Notes: generated by a model not told the origin, from the sequence alone. A DNA stretch of 64,000 bases from Ruminococcus flavefaciens (GCA_004554385.1 SFMO01000023.1:13232-77231); one strand, 5' to 3'; shown: positions 1 through 9,232, counted from the stretch's first letter. Numbers and translations are program-made.

Positions 1-81
1 TGAAAGTACCTCCATGTTTCCGCTGTCGCCGTAAAGATCAAGCATATCGGCGTACATATGAAGAATTCTTATAGTTTTCAT
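1..81 (-). CDS. gatD: GatD, glutaminase subunit of lipid II isoglutaminyl synthase (5' part only)
   Basis: Only the first 27 codons are in the window. They read MKTIRILHMYADMLDLYGDS followed by GNMEVLS, which fits the N terminus of GatD-type class I glutamine amidotransferases (a short beta strand, then LYGD-GN). The ATG at 79-81 overlaps the TGA stop of murT (ATGA), and a GGAGG stretch precedes it, so the two are translationally coupled. GatD supplies ammonia from glutamine to MurT, which amidates the D-Glu of lipid II. The identification rests on this short N terminus plus the adjacent murT. The catalytic Cys and His lie outside the window. Confidence 0.82.
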   Translation of the reverse strand, partial: MKTIRILHMYADMLDLYGDSGNMEVLS

Positions 82-1415
82 TTGTTACCTCCATGCTTTG
101 ATATATAGCGTTTCAGGGCGCTTCTTGTGGGCTGAACAGCTGTATAATTTGCAATGATGAACTTTCGTCCCTCTGTACTTGCCAGCTCCTCAACAGCCTT
201 GTCAAGGTCGGGGCGGACTACTATCCTGTCGGGGTCATAGCCTGCTGTCTTAATGCGTACAGCAATATCATATGCTCTTGTACCCGAAGTAACGACTCTC
301 GACACACGCTCAAATATACTGAAGTTGATATCATATATCCACGATACATCAAGACCGTCTGCAATATTGTCATTGAGCACGAAAAGGAGCTCCTTCTCGC
401 CCTGCATCTCGTTCATAACACGCAGAGTCATATTGGCTCCCACAGGGTTCTTTGCAAGGTTGAGTGTAGCCTTGCTCTTTTCCAGCATGAAGTTCTCCAT
501 ACGTCCGTTTTTCACGGTGTAGCTGTTGATAACTCCGTCGGTTATGCTCTGTTCGATGTTGTAGAGCTTAGCTGCCGCAGCAACAGCTGTCATATTATAG
601 ACGTTGTAAATGCTGTTGAGCTTTGGCGAATAGGTATGTCCGTCAGCTGTGAACACAGGCTTTTCAAGGTCAATATCCTTAGCTGTGATATAGGGCTGAT
701 AATCGCCGAAGCCGCACTTCTTGCAGATGAACTTTCCGATGTGGGAGTACTGGTAATACTCATATTCCAAAGGCTCACCGCAGAATGGACAGAAACGTCC
801 CTCAGAGGCTTCAAATATCTTCTCGGTTGCAAAGGCATAAGGCTCTGCATGGAAATACCTGACGTTCTTGTTTTTGGGATTAGCTCTGCCGAGACGTGCT
901 GTATTCGGGTCGTCGCCGTTGAGGATAAGGTTGCCCTCAAAGGTCTTGCAGAAGCCGTTTATCTTCTGGATAAGAGTTTCCATTTCGCCGTTTCTGTCAA
1001 GCTGGTCACGGAAGAAATTCAGCACCACAAGGGTATCCAGTTTAAGCTGAGAATAAACTACAGGCACATGGGATTCGTCGGTCTCCAGAATAAGGTAATC
1101 AGCCTTTACCTTTCCCGACATATCGCAGTATTTCAGCAGCATTGAACATATACCCGTGTCGAGGTTATTGCCCTCTTTATTGATGATTATTTTCTTGCCG
1201 CTGCGCTCAAAGAGCTGAGCTATACAGTTGGTCACGGAGGTCTTTCCGTTTGTACCTGTCACTGCGATTATAGGGCAGTCCACCTTAAACATTGACACCG
1301 CCTTGTGCCGTGACAGATGCCACAGCACTATTCCCGGGAGATTCCCCGCATTGCGGTGCATAAGCTTCAGAAGCTTAACAATTATCTTTCCTATTAAAAT
1401 CAAAAGTCGTTTCAA
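78..1415 (-). CDS. murT: MurT, Mur-ligase subunit of lipid II isoglutaminyl synthase
   Basis: A 445-residue Mur-ligase-like ATPase. With GatD it converts the alpha-carboxyl of D-Glu in lipid II to D-isoglutamine at the inner face of the membrane. Visible are the ATP-binding loop TGTNGKT at residues 53-59, an insertion with a four-cysteine zinc ribbon (CPFC and CKKC, about residues 208-234) typical of MurT and absent from MurC-F, and the C-terminal DUF1727 region. The start is TTG, with GGAG a few bases upstream; no better ATG exists nearby. The gene lies 17 nt after the large helicase and overlaps gatD by 4 nt, so all three are probably cotranscribed. Length is normal for the family. Confidence 0.94.
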   Translation of the reverse strand: MKRLLILIGKIIVKLLKLMHRNAGNLPGIVLWHLSRHKAVSMFKVDCPIIAVTGTNGKTSVTNCIAQLFERSGKKIIINKEGNNLDTGICSMLLKYCDMSGKVKADYLILETDESHVPVVYSQLKLDTLVVLNFFRDQLDRNGEMETLIQKINGFCKTFEGNLILNGDDPNTARLGRANPKNKNVRYFHAEPYAFATEKIFEASEGRFCPFCGEPLEYEYYQYSHIGKFICKKCGFGDYQPYITAKDIDLEKPVFTADGHTYSPKLNSIYNVYNMTAVAAAAKLYNIEQSITDGVINSYTVKNGRMENFMLEKSKATLNLAKNPVGANMTLRVMNEMQGEKELLFVLNDNIADGLDVSWIYDINFSIFERVSRVVTSGTRAYDIAVRIKTAGYDPDRIVVRPDLDKAVEELASTEGRKFIIANYTAVQPTRSALKRYISKHGGNK

Positions 1416-1432
1416 TTTAATTCTCCGTTATT

Positions 1433-4400
1433 TCAATTTCCTGTGTAGGACACTCTTCCGTCCTCGGTGAAGCCTACCCAGCCGCGGTTTTTAGCCGCCT
1501 TTATGCCAAGAGCCACAGATGTTTCCAGCGTTGGCGTTATTCTTGTAAAGCCAAAGAGATGAGCTACCTCACGAAGAAGGTCCTCACGCGCCATTGCCAC
1601 CTGTCTTGACATTATCTCTCTGATACCGACAGCTATCTCCTCAGGAGCTACATCGTCGATATCACGTTTCTCTCCATCTTTGTAAACAGTTCTGCATCTG
1701 TCATATTCCTCGGGCTTCTGTGAACTGAGCCATACATACTCATTATCACCTGCCTGAGTTACAACAGCATCCGCACCTGCAAATGCCGAATCGAAGACCG
1801 CCTTCATATTAGCTCCGGGACGTGATATTCCCCAGCATGAGAATGTCTTTTTCGCAAGATTTTTCTTGTTCATGGGAGCTTCAACGGAAAGTATATCATT
1901 GATACACTTTGTTATCTTTGCCGCACTTGCCTCAGTGAAGCTTTCAGAAGTTCCGAGTGCCTTTATCCTGAATGACCTGAACTCGTCGAAGCTTTCAGCA
2001 AAGCTGCTGACCTCCTCAGTCTCAAAAACAATCTCCTGCTTCTTCTTTTCCTCTGTCTTCGGAGCAGCCGCAGGGTTACGATAACGCTCAACGGCAGCGT
2101 CTATCTCAGCCTTTATCTTGCCGAGGACCTTATCCTTGTTGTCAAGCCAGTCGATGATGTAAACGCTCATAACGTTCCAGCCCAGTCCCTTCAGTACACT
2201 TGGCTGTGACAGAGTTCTGTCACTGGCAGTTCCATTGTGGAAATTAGCCTCGTTTCCGCAGTTTATTCCCATGATATAGCTGTCAGGCTTATCAGGATTG
2301 ACCACAGCAACATCTATCTTGTAATCCGAACAGCCTACGCTGCACTTACAGTCGTAGCCAAGCTTTCTGAGCTCATCAGCCACAACAGTCTCAAAGCCAT
2401 CGCTATTGCTGTTTGAACCTGCCTTTACAGGAAGAGCACTTCTGCCCTTAGCAGCAAATTCAAGGAATCCTTTGAGTCCCTCAACGCCATCGGAGCGTGT
2501 ACGTGAGAGATCGATCATATCAGGCGTGATAACCGAGAATACTATCATCTTGCACTTTGAACGTGATATGGCAACATTAAGACGTCTCCAACCGCCGTCG
2601 CGATTGAGCGGACCGAAGTTCATGGAGACCTTGCCCTCCTTGTCGGGACCATATCCGATAGAGAACATGATAACATCACGCTCATCGCCCTGTACGTTTT
2701 CAAGGTTCTTGATGAGGATAGGCTCGTACATCTCGTTTGCGTATTCCTCAAGCTTAGGATCATCACGGAAAGCGTCCATGAGAAGATCGTCTATAAGGTT
2801 CTGCTGAGGCAGGCTGAATGTTACGACACCGATACTGAGCTTTCTCAGATCCTCGTCTCTCAGTCTGCGGCATATCTCCTCAACGACAGCCTGTGCTTCC
2901 GCTTTATTTGTACGTGTGGAGCTCTTGTCGTAATAGCCCTCAACATGTACCCAGCTCACCTCAGATACCTGATCATCAGGCGAAGGGAAGGTGTAAAGCT
3001 TATTCTCATAATATTTTGAATTGCTGTATGCAATAAGGCTCTCATGACGTGAACGATAGTGCCAGAGCAGATGCTTCTGCGGCATCGACAGTGCCAGACA
3101 GTCGTCCAGAACGCTTTCAAGGTCTTCCTTTTCATAGTTTTCCTCGTCCACCTGATTTGAAGCAAAGAAGCTTGTAGGCGGAAGCTGCTTGGGATCGCCA
3201 ACAACTATGACATTCTCGCCTCTTGCAATAGCTCCTACAGCCTCACATGTGGGCAGCTGTGACGCCTCATCGAAAATGACAAGGTCAAACTTCGGATAAG
3301 ACGGATCGATATACTGCGCAACTGATATCGGGCTCATAAGCATTACAGGACACATTCTGCGGAGCAGATTAGGAATGCTGTCGAAAAGCTTTCGTATGGA
3401 CATCATTCGTCCGCCCGACTTTATAGCCTTTTGCAGTATGCCTATCTCCGAGCTGTTTGCAGAGCTGCCAGGAGTCGGTATCTTAGCTGAAAGCTCAGCA
3501 GCAAGCTCCTTGATGGACAGTGTAGAGAAATTGTCAAGGACCTCGCCGAACTTTCTTATAGTCTCATCGAAAAGCGTTCCCTGGAACCTTGAAAGCACAC
3601 TGCTGCGCGAGATAGTGCTTGTAACCATTGCCTTACTGATATCGCAGTCAAAGGCAGGTATGAGCTGCTCGGTTGGCACCTCGCCGTTCATGTATGCGTC
3701 GGCAACATTTCCGATACCAAGCTCTCTTAGCCTGTTGCAGATAGTAACGATACCTGTCCACTCCTTCAGCTGAGGAAGTGCATCGATAACAGCGTCAGCC
3801 TTCTGCTGAGCATCGCTGCCCCAGCTTTCGCCTGTGATGAGCTTGTCCGTGTTGATACCGAAGCTTTCACGGAGCTGCAAAGCCACATTTTCAAGTGCTG
3901 CATAATCAGAGGTCATCTTTGTTGTATCGTCATTAATTCCTGTTGTAAGGCTTGCACAGAGCTTCTGCTTTATCTCGGAGCTGAAGGTGGAAGCTGCCAC
4001 TCTTTCACCAAGCTCAGATGAACGTGCTGTAATGCTCTCAACTGCATTCCAGTCAGTGTTCTCATCAAGCCTGAGAGAGCCGAAATACTTCACCAGCTCA
4101 GGCTGAGCGGATGCCACCTGTGATTTCAGAGCCGTGAACTGATTTATCTTGTCATAATACTGAGTTATATTTTCTTTTGTTACAGAAGAAGCCGATTTAG
4201 CGTGTGCCGCCAGCTCCTTCACCAGCTTCTTGCTGCCAATGCTCTTTGGAAGGAACCACTTGCCCTGTGCAGTTTTCCACCTTACAAGAGCATCCTGAGC
4301 GTTATAGCCGAGAACTGAGGGCTCGAACTTTTCAAGAAGCTCATTCTTCACCTGCATGAGCTCCTTACCTGTACCGATAAGTGCCTGTGCAGGCTCTTTG

Positions 4401-7201
4401 AAGCCGTTCCAGCGACTGTCGGCGATCATATCGGGAAGAAGCTGCTCTCCCTTTGACGAAGCCGTTATTATCTCCGCAGCAAGCTTGCATTCCTCGAAGT
4501 TCATTTCGCTGCTGCCTGTAAACGCTGCTATCTGAGCGGTATCGCTCTGAGCTGCTGAAAGAGCTGTTTTCAGCTCGCGGAGCTTTGCCTCCATAGCACC
4601 TCTTGTTTCGGGAGTACACTCCGTAAGCTCACAAACACCGAGAGCTGTTGTGGTAACATCGCCGAATTCTCTGCCTGCCGCAGCAAGGCTCTCAAGTGTC
4701 TCACGCCATGCGGAATATGAAGTCTCGCTCATGGCATCAATCTGCTCATTGGTGAAAGCGAATTTTCCGCCAAAGCTCCTGTTTTTCTCGTATCTGACAG
4801 CTGCGTCGTACATTGAGCAGCCGAAATTACGCTTCTTGTGTATCTCCTCCATAGTGCCGTTGAGCTCTCTGCGCATCTCCGCTATCTTATCCGCCTGAGC
4901 CTTATATTCGGCAGGTTTCTTGATACGTCCTACGTTGAGAGTTTCCTCAAGCTGACTGAGCACAGCCCGTTTCTGCGCCTTATTTGAGTGGAGCTCGATA
5001 CAGAACGGTCCAAGACCTACCTTGTTAAGACGCTTTTCAACAACAGAAAGTGCCGCCATTTTCTCCGCAACAAAGAGAACGGATTTTCCCTGATAAAGAG
5101 CACTTGCTATCATATTTGTGATAGTCTGCGATTTACCGCTTCCCGGAGGTCCGTGAAGGACGAAGCTCTTTCCCTGTGCAGCTGCGTATACCGCTGCAAG
5201 CTGTGATGAATCCGCACTTAGCGGTACAACAAGGTCTGTAGGTGCCACATTATTGTCAAGGTCAAGAGGAGATATGTAGAGGTCGTCCCCCGCCCATTCG
5301 GTCTTACCGGAGATAAGGCTTGCAACGACCTTATTCTTAGCAAGCTCGTCCGCACGGTTTCGTATATCGTTCCACATAATGAAACGATTGAATGAGAACT
5401 GACCGATAAATGCATAATCAACTATATCCCAGCGCGGCTGAGAGAGTATCCCCTGTCTGACAGTATTGAATATGAGCTGTAAGTCAACTCCGTTCTCGTC
5501 CTCTGGAACAGGATCAAGTCCCTTGATGTCAATGCCGTAGGTCTGGCGGATATACTCCAGCATAGTGATATTGACCTGTGTGTCCTCATCACGCATGCGG
5601 AGAGCATATGTCTTTTCCTGCACCTTGCGGATAATATCAACAGGTATCAGCACAATGGGAGCATAACGCGGCTTGTCGCTCTTTTCGGTCTCATACCACT
5701 TTAAAAAGCCAAGTGCAAGATATATGGTGTTTACGCCGTTTTCCTCAATGCTTACCTTTGCCTGTCTGTGGAGCTTCTTCATGGTCTTTTCAAGCTCTGT
5801 TTCAGATAAAAAGGTGCGAAGGCGATGGCTTTTGAACTCCGACTCCGAGATATTGGTAATGATGTCGCGGTCGTTTTCGATCTCGAATATCTTGCTGTCT
5901 GACATCTGCAGTGTCATATCGTTGGGCATAGGCATTACCTTGAAGTCCTCGCCCTTCGATATCTCGTCCTCTAATACGCCTAAATCGCTTATCATGAGCT
6001 GAACGCTCATAGCAGTTGCACGGAAATTCAGCAGGCTGTTTCGCAGACTGAGGTCAAGGAGCTTCCTCTCCCACATCAGCTGCTTTGTGACTTCTCTTTC
6101 CTCGGAAACTGCTGTCCCCTGCTGAGCGATCTCATTTGGTGCAGAGGTTATCTCAGACTTCTTTCTTGCGCCGTAGTCCACGGCTTTGAATGTGCCGTTT
6201 TCAGCAACCTTTGACGGTACAGGACGAATTCCGCTGGAACGGGTACGGCTTATGTCAACAGCAAAATAGAACTTGGATTCGTCATCGAGCGCCGATACGG
6301 CATGGCTTTCGGCGCTGTCAAAGTCGGTGTTCTTTCCTGCGGTAAAATCGGTGCACTCCACAAGGCTTATGGCATCGATACCGTGAGCGGCTCTCTTGGT
6401 AACAGCAGACATATCGTACTGAAGGCAGTCAGAGAAGGTCTCCTCTTCAAGCCAGCAGCCTGCAAAGGCATGTCCCTGTATCATAATTATAAGCGGATTA
6501 AGCCCTGCTGCTTCAAGGCAGGAGTTATAGAGTACGGCAAGGTCAAGGCAAGTGCCCTGCTTTGAGTCAAGAACTGAATCAGGCATACGGATACGCTGAG
6601 CCTGTTCAAAGCTTGCAGGCGGCATTGCATAAGCAATGTTCTGTTCCTGTAATGCGGCATATATCGCTCCCATCTGCTGCTTTACTATATTTGGGTTCTT
6701 TGACTGGTAACCCGTAAAAGCAGGATCTCCGCACCATTTTTGCAGGTACTTGCCTGCTGATGCCACTATCTCCTGAACCTTCGGGTGATTTGGTGATACA
6801 AAGGCTGCAACGGTCTCAGGCATAAAATTGATGCCCGACCACTGATCATAGGCAAGAAGCTCTATGGAACGTGTCTCTTCGGCAATGACCTCATCCCCCT
6901 GAAGGGCTTCGATGGTAATGCTTCCGACAAGCTTTTCCGTAAGGCTGAAAAGATAATCTGCCAGGATAATAATATTTATCGGAGCTATCTCGACAGGCTG
7001 TGACGGTCTGAGGTCTACAGGTACTGACTCGAAGGACTGTGCAAATTCAGGTTCAAACCGTATCCTGAGTTTAACATTTGTAAGCTCCTCATCGGTATTA
7101 TTGGTCATAACTATATTTCTGAAAACGGGGACATAGTTCTGCTGCATAGCAAAGTTTATCTGAGCGGTCATATTGCCGCTGAAGGTGATCTTGTTCTCCA
7201 T
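1433..7201 (-). CDS. DUF4011-type SF1 helicase with transglutaminase-like and Vsr-like nuclease regions
   Basis: A giant protein of about 1,922 residues (numbering here from the upstream ATG at 7213). The N-terminal part has a transglutaminase-like patch near residues 210-255 (GTCLDLA, then GHAFAGCW). DUF4011 follows, then an SF1 motor: Walker A GPPGSGKS near 688, Walker B FDEASQ near 1314, GDPKQLPP near 1340, and motif VI NVAISRSK near 1548. Near 1610-1690 is a Vsr/MTES_1575-like nuclease fold, and near 1790-1910 a DUF3320-like tail. The ATG at 7199-7201 is preferred because GGAGG lies 5 nt before it; the ATG at 7213 overlaps that site. Related helicases often occur among defence genes, but neighbours here are housekeeping. 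The nuclease motif usually read as IECDG is INCGN here, so nuclease activity is doubtful. Function is unknown. Confidence 0.85.
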   Translation of the reverse strand: MENKITFSGNMTAQINFAMQQNYVPVFRNIVMTNNTDEELTNVKLRIRFEPEFAQSFESVPVDLRPSQPVEIAPINIIILADYLFSLTEKLVGSITIEALQGDEVIAEETRSIELLAYDQWSGINFMPETVAAFVSPNHPKVQEIVASAGKYLQKWCGDPAFTGYQSKNPNIVKQQMGAIYAALQEQNIAYAMPPASFEQAQRIRMPDSVLDSKQGTCLDLAVLYNSCLEAAGLNPLIIMIQGHAFAGCWLEEETFSDCLQYDMSAVTKRAAHGIDAISLVECTDFTAGKNTDFDSAESHAVSALDDESKFYFAVDISRTRSSGIRPVPSKVAENGTFKAVDYGARKKSEITSAPNEIAQQGTAVSEEREVTKQLMWERKLLDLSLRNSLLNFRATAMSVQLMISDLGVLEDEISKGEDFKVMPMPNDMTLQMSDSKIFEIENDRDIITNISESEFKSHRLRTFLSETELEKTMKKLHRQAKVSIEENGVNTIYLALGFLKWYETEKSDKPRYAPIVLIPVDIIRKVQEKTYALRMRDEDTQVNITMLEYIRQTYGIDIKGLDPVPEDENGVDLQLIFNTVRQGILSQPRWDIVDYAFIGQFSFNRFIMWNDIRNRADELAKNKVVASLISGKTEWAGDDLYISPLDLDNNVAPTDLVVPLSADSSQLAAVYAAAQGKSFVLHGPPGSGKSQTITNMIASALYQGKSVLFVAEKMAALSVVEKRLNKVGLGPFCIELHSNKAQKRAVLSQLEETLNVGRIKKPAEYKAQADKIAEMRRELNGTMEEIHKKRNFGCSMYDAAVRYEKNRSFGGKFAFTNEQIDAMSETSYSAWRETLESLAAAGREFGDVTTTALGVCELTECTPETRGAMEAKLRELKTALSAAQSDTAQIAAFTGSSEMNFEECKLAAEIITASSKGEQLLPDMIADSRWNGFKEPAQALIGTGKELMQVKNELLEKFEPSVLGYNAQDALVRWKTAQGKWFLPKSIGSKKLVKELAAHAKSASSVTKENITQYYDKINQFTALKSQVASAQPELVKYFGSLRLDENTDWNAVESITARSSELGERVAASTFSSEIKQKLCASLTTGINDDTTKMTSDYAALENVALQLRESFGINTDKLITGESWGSDAQQKADAVIDALPQLKEWTGIVTICNRLRELGIGNVADAYMNGEVPTEQLIPAFDCDISKAMVTSTISRSSVLSRFQGTLFDETIRKFGEVLDNFSTLSIKELAAELSAKIPTPGSSANSSEIGILQKAIKSGGRMMSIRKLFDSIPNLLRRMCPVMLMSPISVAQYIDPSYPKFDLVIFDEASQLPTCEAVGAIARGENVIVVGDPKQLPPTSFFASNQVDEENYEKEDLESVLDDCLALSMPQKHLLWHYRSRHESLIAYSNSKYYENKLYTFPSPDDQVSEVSWVHVEGYYDKSSTRTNKAEAQAVVEEICRRLRDEDLRKLSIGVVTFSLPQQNLIDDLLMDAFRDDPKLEEYANEMYEPILIKNLENVQGDERDVIMFSIGYGPDKEGKVSMNFGPLNRDGGWRRLNVAISRSKCKMIVFSVITPDMIDLSRTRSDGVEGLKGFLEFAAKGRSALPVKAGSNSNSDGFETVVADELRKLGYDCKCSVGCSDYKIDVAVVNPDKPDSYIMGINCGNEANFHNGTASDRTLSQPSVLKGLGWNVMSVYIIDWLDNKDKVLGKIKAEIDAAVERYRNPAAAPKTEEKKKQEIVFETEEVSSFAESFDEFRSFRIKALGTSESFTEASAAKITKCINDILSVEAPMNKKNLAKKTFSCWGISRPGANMKAVFDSAFAGADAVVTQAGDNEYVWLSSQKPEEYDRCRTVYKDGEKRDIDDVAPEEIAVGIREIMSRQVAMAREDLLREVAHLFGFTRITPTLETSVALGIKAAKNRGWVGFTEDGRVSYTGN

Positions 7202-7243
7202 ACGCTCCTCCATTCTGCCTGTGGCGAATAAATATACCCTTTA

Positions 7244-7272
7244 ATAATACCACAAATTTCAAAAAATATCAA
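7244..7272 (-). promoter_or_regulatory. SigA-type promoter for the helicase-murT-gatD operon
   Basis: Reading the minus strand: -35 TTGATA (7267-7272), a 17-bp spacer and -10 TATTAT (7244-7249). Transcription would start about 30 nt before the helicase ribosome-binding site. Confidence 0.72.
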
Positions 7273-7330
7273 CACTCACGGCATAAAAGTTCCTATATTA
7301 TGAAAAAACGCCGCACACAAAGCTTTGACA

Positions 7331-7363
7331 AGAAAAAACTGAGCCCGTAATTACAGGCTCAGT
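7331..7363 (-). terminator. Intrinsic terminator of the lipoprotein operon
   Basis: Perfect 8-bp stem ACTGAGCC/GGCTCAGT (7338-7345 with 7356-7363). On the minus strand it is followed by a run of six T, just past the lipoprotein stop codon. Confidence 0.85.
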
Positions 7364-7375
7364 GATACGATTATA

Positions 7376-8242
7376 TTATTTTTTCAGATCAATATTATGT
7401 CCGCCGTTTTCGGTGAAGCTTCTGCCGTCAGCAGCAAAAACACCATCAAAATCGATGAACTTCTTTTCATCAGGCTCGATTATCCAGTCCTCACCCTCAA
7501 AGCTTGCGGTCACTCTGCCATCTGGAGCGATATTTGTCACCTGTCCGTTACTGATAAAGCAGGCTTTTTCACCTTTCTTGGGCTCATACTCGAATACAGC
7601 CTGTATATCACCGTGGTCACCTATGTCCTCAACTGTGAATTTTACAGTATTCTCACCGCTTTCGGGAGTATATGTGCCGTTAAACTCACCGATAAGGTAT
7701 GTGAGATCGGCACCTGATGACTTTTTAAGGTCAAACTCATAGGAATCCCCTGTTACAGTTCCCTTTTTCACATCAAAGTAAGCTGTAAAGTCGATGATAT
7801 GGTAGGTTTCGGGGTGCTTCTCCCACTCAGAGCCTGTAAAAACGACTTCAATTATATCCTTTTTGTCTGACTCCTTTACAGTGCCTTCCATAAGATAGCT
7901 TCCTGTTGGCACTCCAGGATTGGAAGGATCCTCATGGAAGGAGAAAAGTGCCTGTATATCGCCGTCATCGTCTGTTCCGAATACGGAAAGGTCGAGAGCA
8001 GTCAGCCCCTGTGTAGCAACATAGGTGCCTGAATATGTGTTCACAAGCTCGGGATATTCCTTCTTTGCAGCTGTTGTCGCCTCTGTAGTTGGCTGAGCTG
8101 TGGTCGTAGTCTCTTCTGTAGTTGTCTCTGTTGTTGCGTCAAAAGGAACATAATCATCAGTGTTGTTATCGGTACAAGCAGCTGTAAAAGCAAGTCCTAT
8201 AGCTGCTGCAAATATTACAGCCGATATTGTCTTTTTTATCAT
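7376..8242 (-). CDS. Predicted lipoprotein with two tandem repeats of a beta-rich domain
   Basis: 288 residues. A signal peptide ends in a lipobox-like TAAC with the cysteine at residue 23. A Thr/Glu-rich linker (about 35-60) probably spans the cell wall. Two similar domains of about 105 residues follow: 70-174 (starting SGTY, ending FDLKK) and 188-288 (starting NGTY, ending IDLKK). Both share GDIQA-F, V-FEG/FTG-W, and IDF motifs, so they look like an internal duplication. I do not recognise the domain; a ligand-binding or structural beta fold is a guess. The gene is 11 nt downstream of the beta-helix protein gene, in one operon with it. Confidence 0.8.
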   Translation of the reverse strand: MIKKTISAVIFAAAIGLAFTAACTDNNTDDYVPFDATTETTTEETTTTAQPTTEATTAAKKEYPELVNTYSGTYVATQGLTALDLSVFGTDDDGDIQALFSFHEDPSNPGVPTGSYLMEGTVKESDKKDIIEVVFTGSEWEKHPETYHIIDFTAYFDVKKGTVTGDSYEFDLKKSSGADLTYLIGEFNGTYTPESGENTVKFTVEDIGDHGDIQAVFEYEPKKGEKACFISNGQVTNIAPDGRVTASFEGEDWIIEPDEKKFIDFDGVFAADGRSFTENGGHNIDLKK

Positions 8243-8253
8243 CAGAGTTCACC

Positions 8254-8919
8254 TCACTGCTTATGAACAACTACTCCGCCTGTCTTGTAAATGCTGTCTG
8301 AAGGAACTACTCCCCTTACGCAGCTTGTGGGGTATATATTTGAATTTCTGCCGATAACAGTACCCGGGTTGAGTACGCTGTTGCAGCCCACCTCAACGAA
8401 GTCGCCAAGCATTGCGCCTATCTTCTTGATGCCTGTTTCAATGCGCTCTTCGCCTGACTTTATGACAACATTTGTCTTGTCAGACTTTACATTTGATGTG
8501 ATAGAGCCTGCGCCCATATGGGACTTGAAACCGAGGATACTATCGCCCACATAGTTATAGTGTGGAGTCTGAACGTTGTCGAAGATGATGACATTCTTCA
8601 GCTCAACAGAATTGCCCACAACACAGTTTTCGCCTACAAGTGCACTTCCTCTGATGAAAGCACCATGACGCACCTCAGTATTTGCTCCGATGATGCATGG
8701 AGCTCCGAGATATGCAGTCGGGAATACCTTTGCGGTCTTGTGTACCCAGACATTCTCTGAGGGATTGTCGTACTCATCTGAGCTGAGGGTCTTGCCGTAT
8801 GATATTATAAATTCGCTGATACCCTTGAGCGCCTCCCACGGATATGTAAACTTGCTGAGGTAATCCTTTGCGGCTGTATGAGAAAGATCATAAAGCTCAT
8901 TTATTTTTATATTTTCCAT
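8254..8919 (-). CDS. Left-handed beta-helix (hexapeptide repeat) protein, nucleotidyl/acyltransferase-like
   Basis: 221 residues from the ATG at 8917-8919, which has GGAG nine bases upstream; a longer in-frame extension to 8991 overlaps the promoter and is rejected. After a helical N terminus (DLSHTAAKDYLSKF, YPWEAL), residues about 50-215 are imperfect hexapeptide repeats (GAPCIIGANTEV, GENCVVGNSVEL, GDFVEVGCNSVL, PGTVIGRNSNIYP). These form the left-handed helix seen in the C-terminal half of GlmU and related acetyltransferases. It lacks a GlmU pyrophosphorylase domain, so its substrate is unknown. A sugar-nucleotide or acyl-transfer role is inferred from fold only. It is first gene of a two-gene operon with the lipoprotein. 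Confidence 0.82.
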   Translation of the reverse strand: MENIKINELYDLSHTAAKDYLSKFTYPWEALKGISEFIISYGKTLSSDEYDNPSENVWVHKTAKVFPTAYLGAPCIIGANTEVRHGAFIRGSALVGENCVVGNSVELKNVIIFDNVQTPHYNYVGDSILGFKSHMGAGSITSNVKSDKTNVVIKSGEERIETGIKKIGAMLGDFVEVGCNSVLNPGTVIGRNSNIYPTSCVRGVVPSDSIYKTGGVVVHKQ

Positions 8920-8962
8920 TTTATCGATCTCCTGTTTTATTATTAAATATACAGATATAATA

Positions 8963-8991
8963 ATTATACTCCTCTGAGAAACAATTGTCAA
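8963..8991 (-). promoter_or_regulatory. SigA-type promoter for the beta-helix/lipoprotein operon
   Basis: Minus strand: consensus -35 TTGACA (8986-8991), 17-bp spacer and consensus -10 TATAAT (8963-8968). The predicted start lies about 35-40 nt before the ATG at 8919. Confidence 0.85.
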
Positions 8992-9043
8992 GATTACAAA
9001 CGATTTTTCTGTAAGTCCGCAGTTTGTACTTTACATCTATGGT

Positions 9044-9230
9044 AGCGCGGAGCCCGCGCAGCCTTTTTCGCGGCAAAAAAATGACAATCAGAAATTTTAT
9101 GCCGCGTTCCTTGCTATTTTGACAATTATATGTTAAAGCGCGGAGCTCGCGCAGCCTTTTTCGCGGCAAAAAAATGACAATCAGAATTTTTATGCCGCGT
9201 TCCTTGCTATTTTAACAATTATATGTTAAA
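9044..9230. repeat. Two tandem copies of a 93-bp hairpin-bearing repeat
   Basis: Copy 1 spans about 9044-9136 and copy 2 about 9137-9230, differing at only a few bases. Each copy has a GC-rich palindrome (GCGCGGAGCTCGCGC in copy 2), a TTTTTCGCGGC segment followed by an A run, a conserved ATGACAATCAGAA core, a GCCGCG segment, and an AT-rich end with the palindrome TTAACAATTATATGTTAA in copy 2. The right edge of copy 2 contains promoter hexamers for the next gene. No coding sense is seen. It resembles a dispersed intergenic repeat, but dispersal cannot be tested in this window. Confidence 0.88.
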
Positions 9231-9232
9231 AT
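9204..9232 (+). promoter_or_regulatory. Promoter of the SGNH hydrolase gene, formed by the repeat edge
   Basis: -35 TTGCTA (9204-9209), 17-bp spacer, -10 TAAAAT (9227-9232). The first repeat copy has the same -35 but TAAAGC at the -10 position, so only the second copy makes a good promoter. Confidence 0.55.

Noticed and set aside
636..1145. Long plus-strand reading frames opposite murT and the helicase
   Set aside because: They are antisense shadows without ribosome-binding sites; the minus-strand frames have clear family motifs.
8921..9169. Minus-strand reading frame across the 93-bp repeats with repeated PRKRLR peptide
   Set aside because: It is generated by the repeats, has no ribosome-binding site and overlaps the beta-helix gene promoter.
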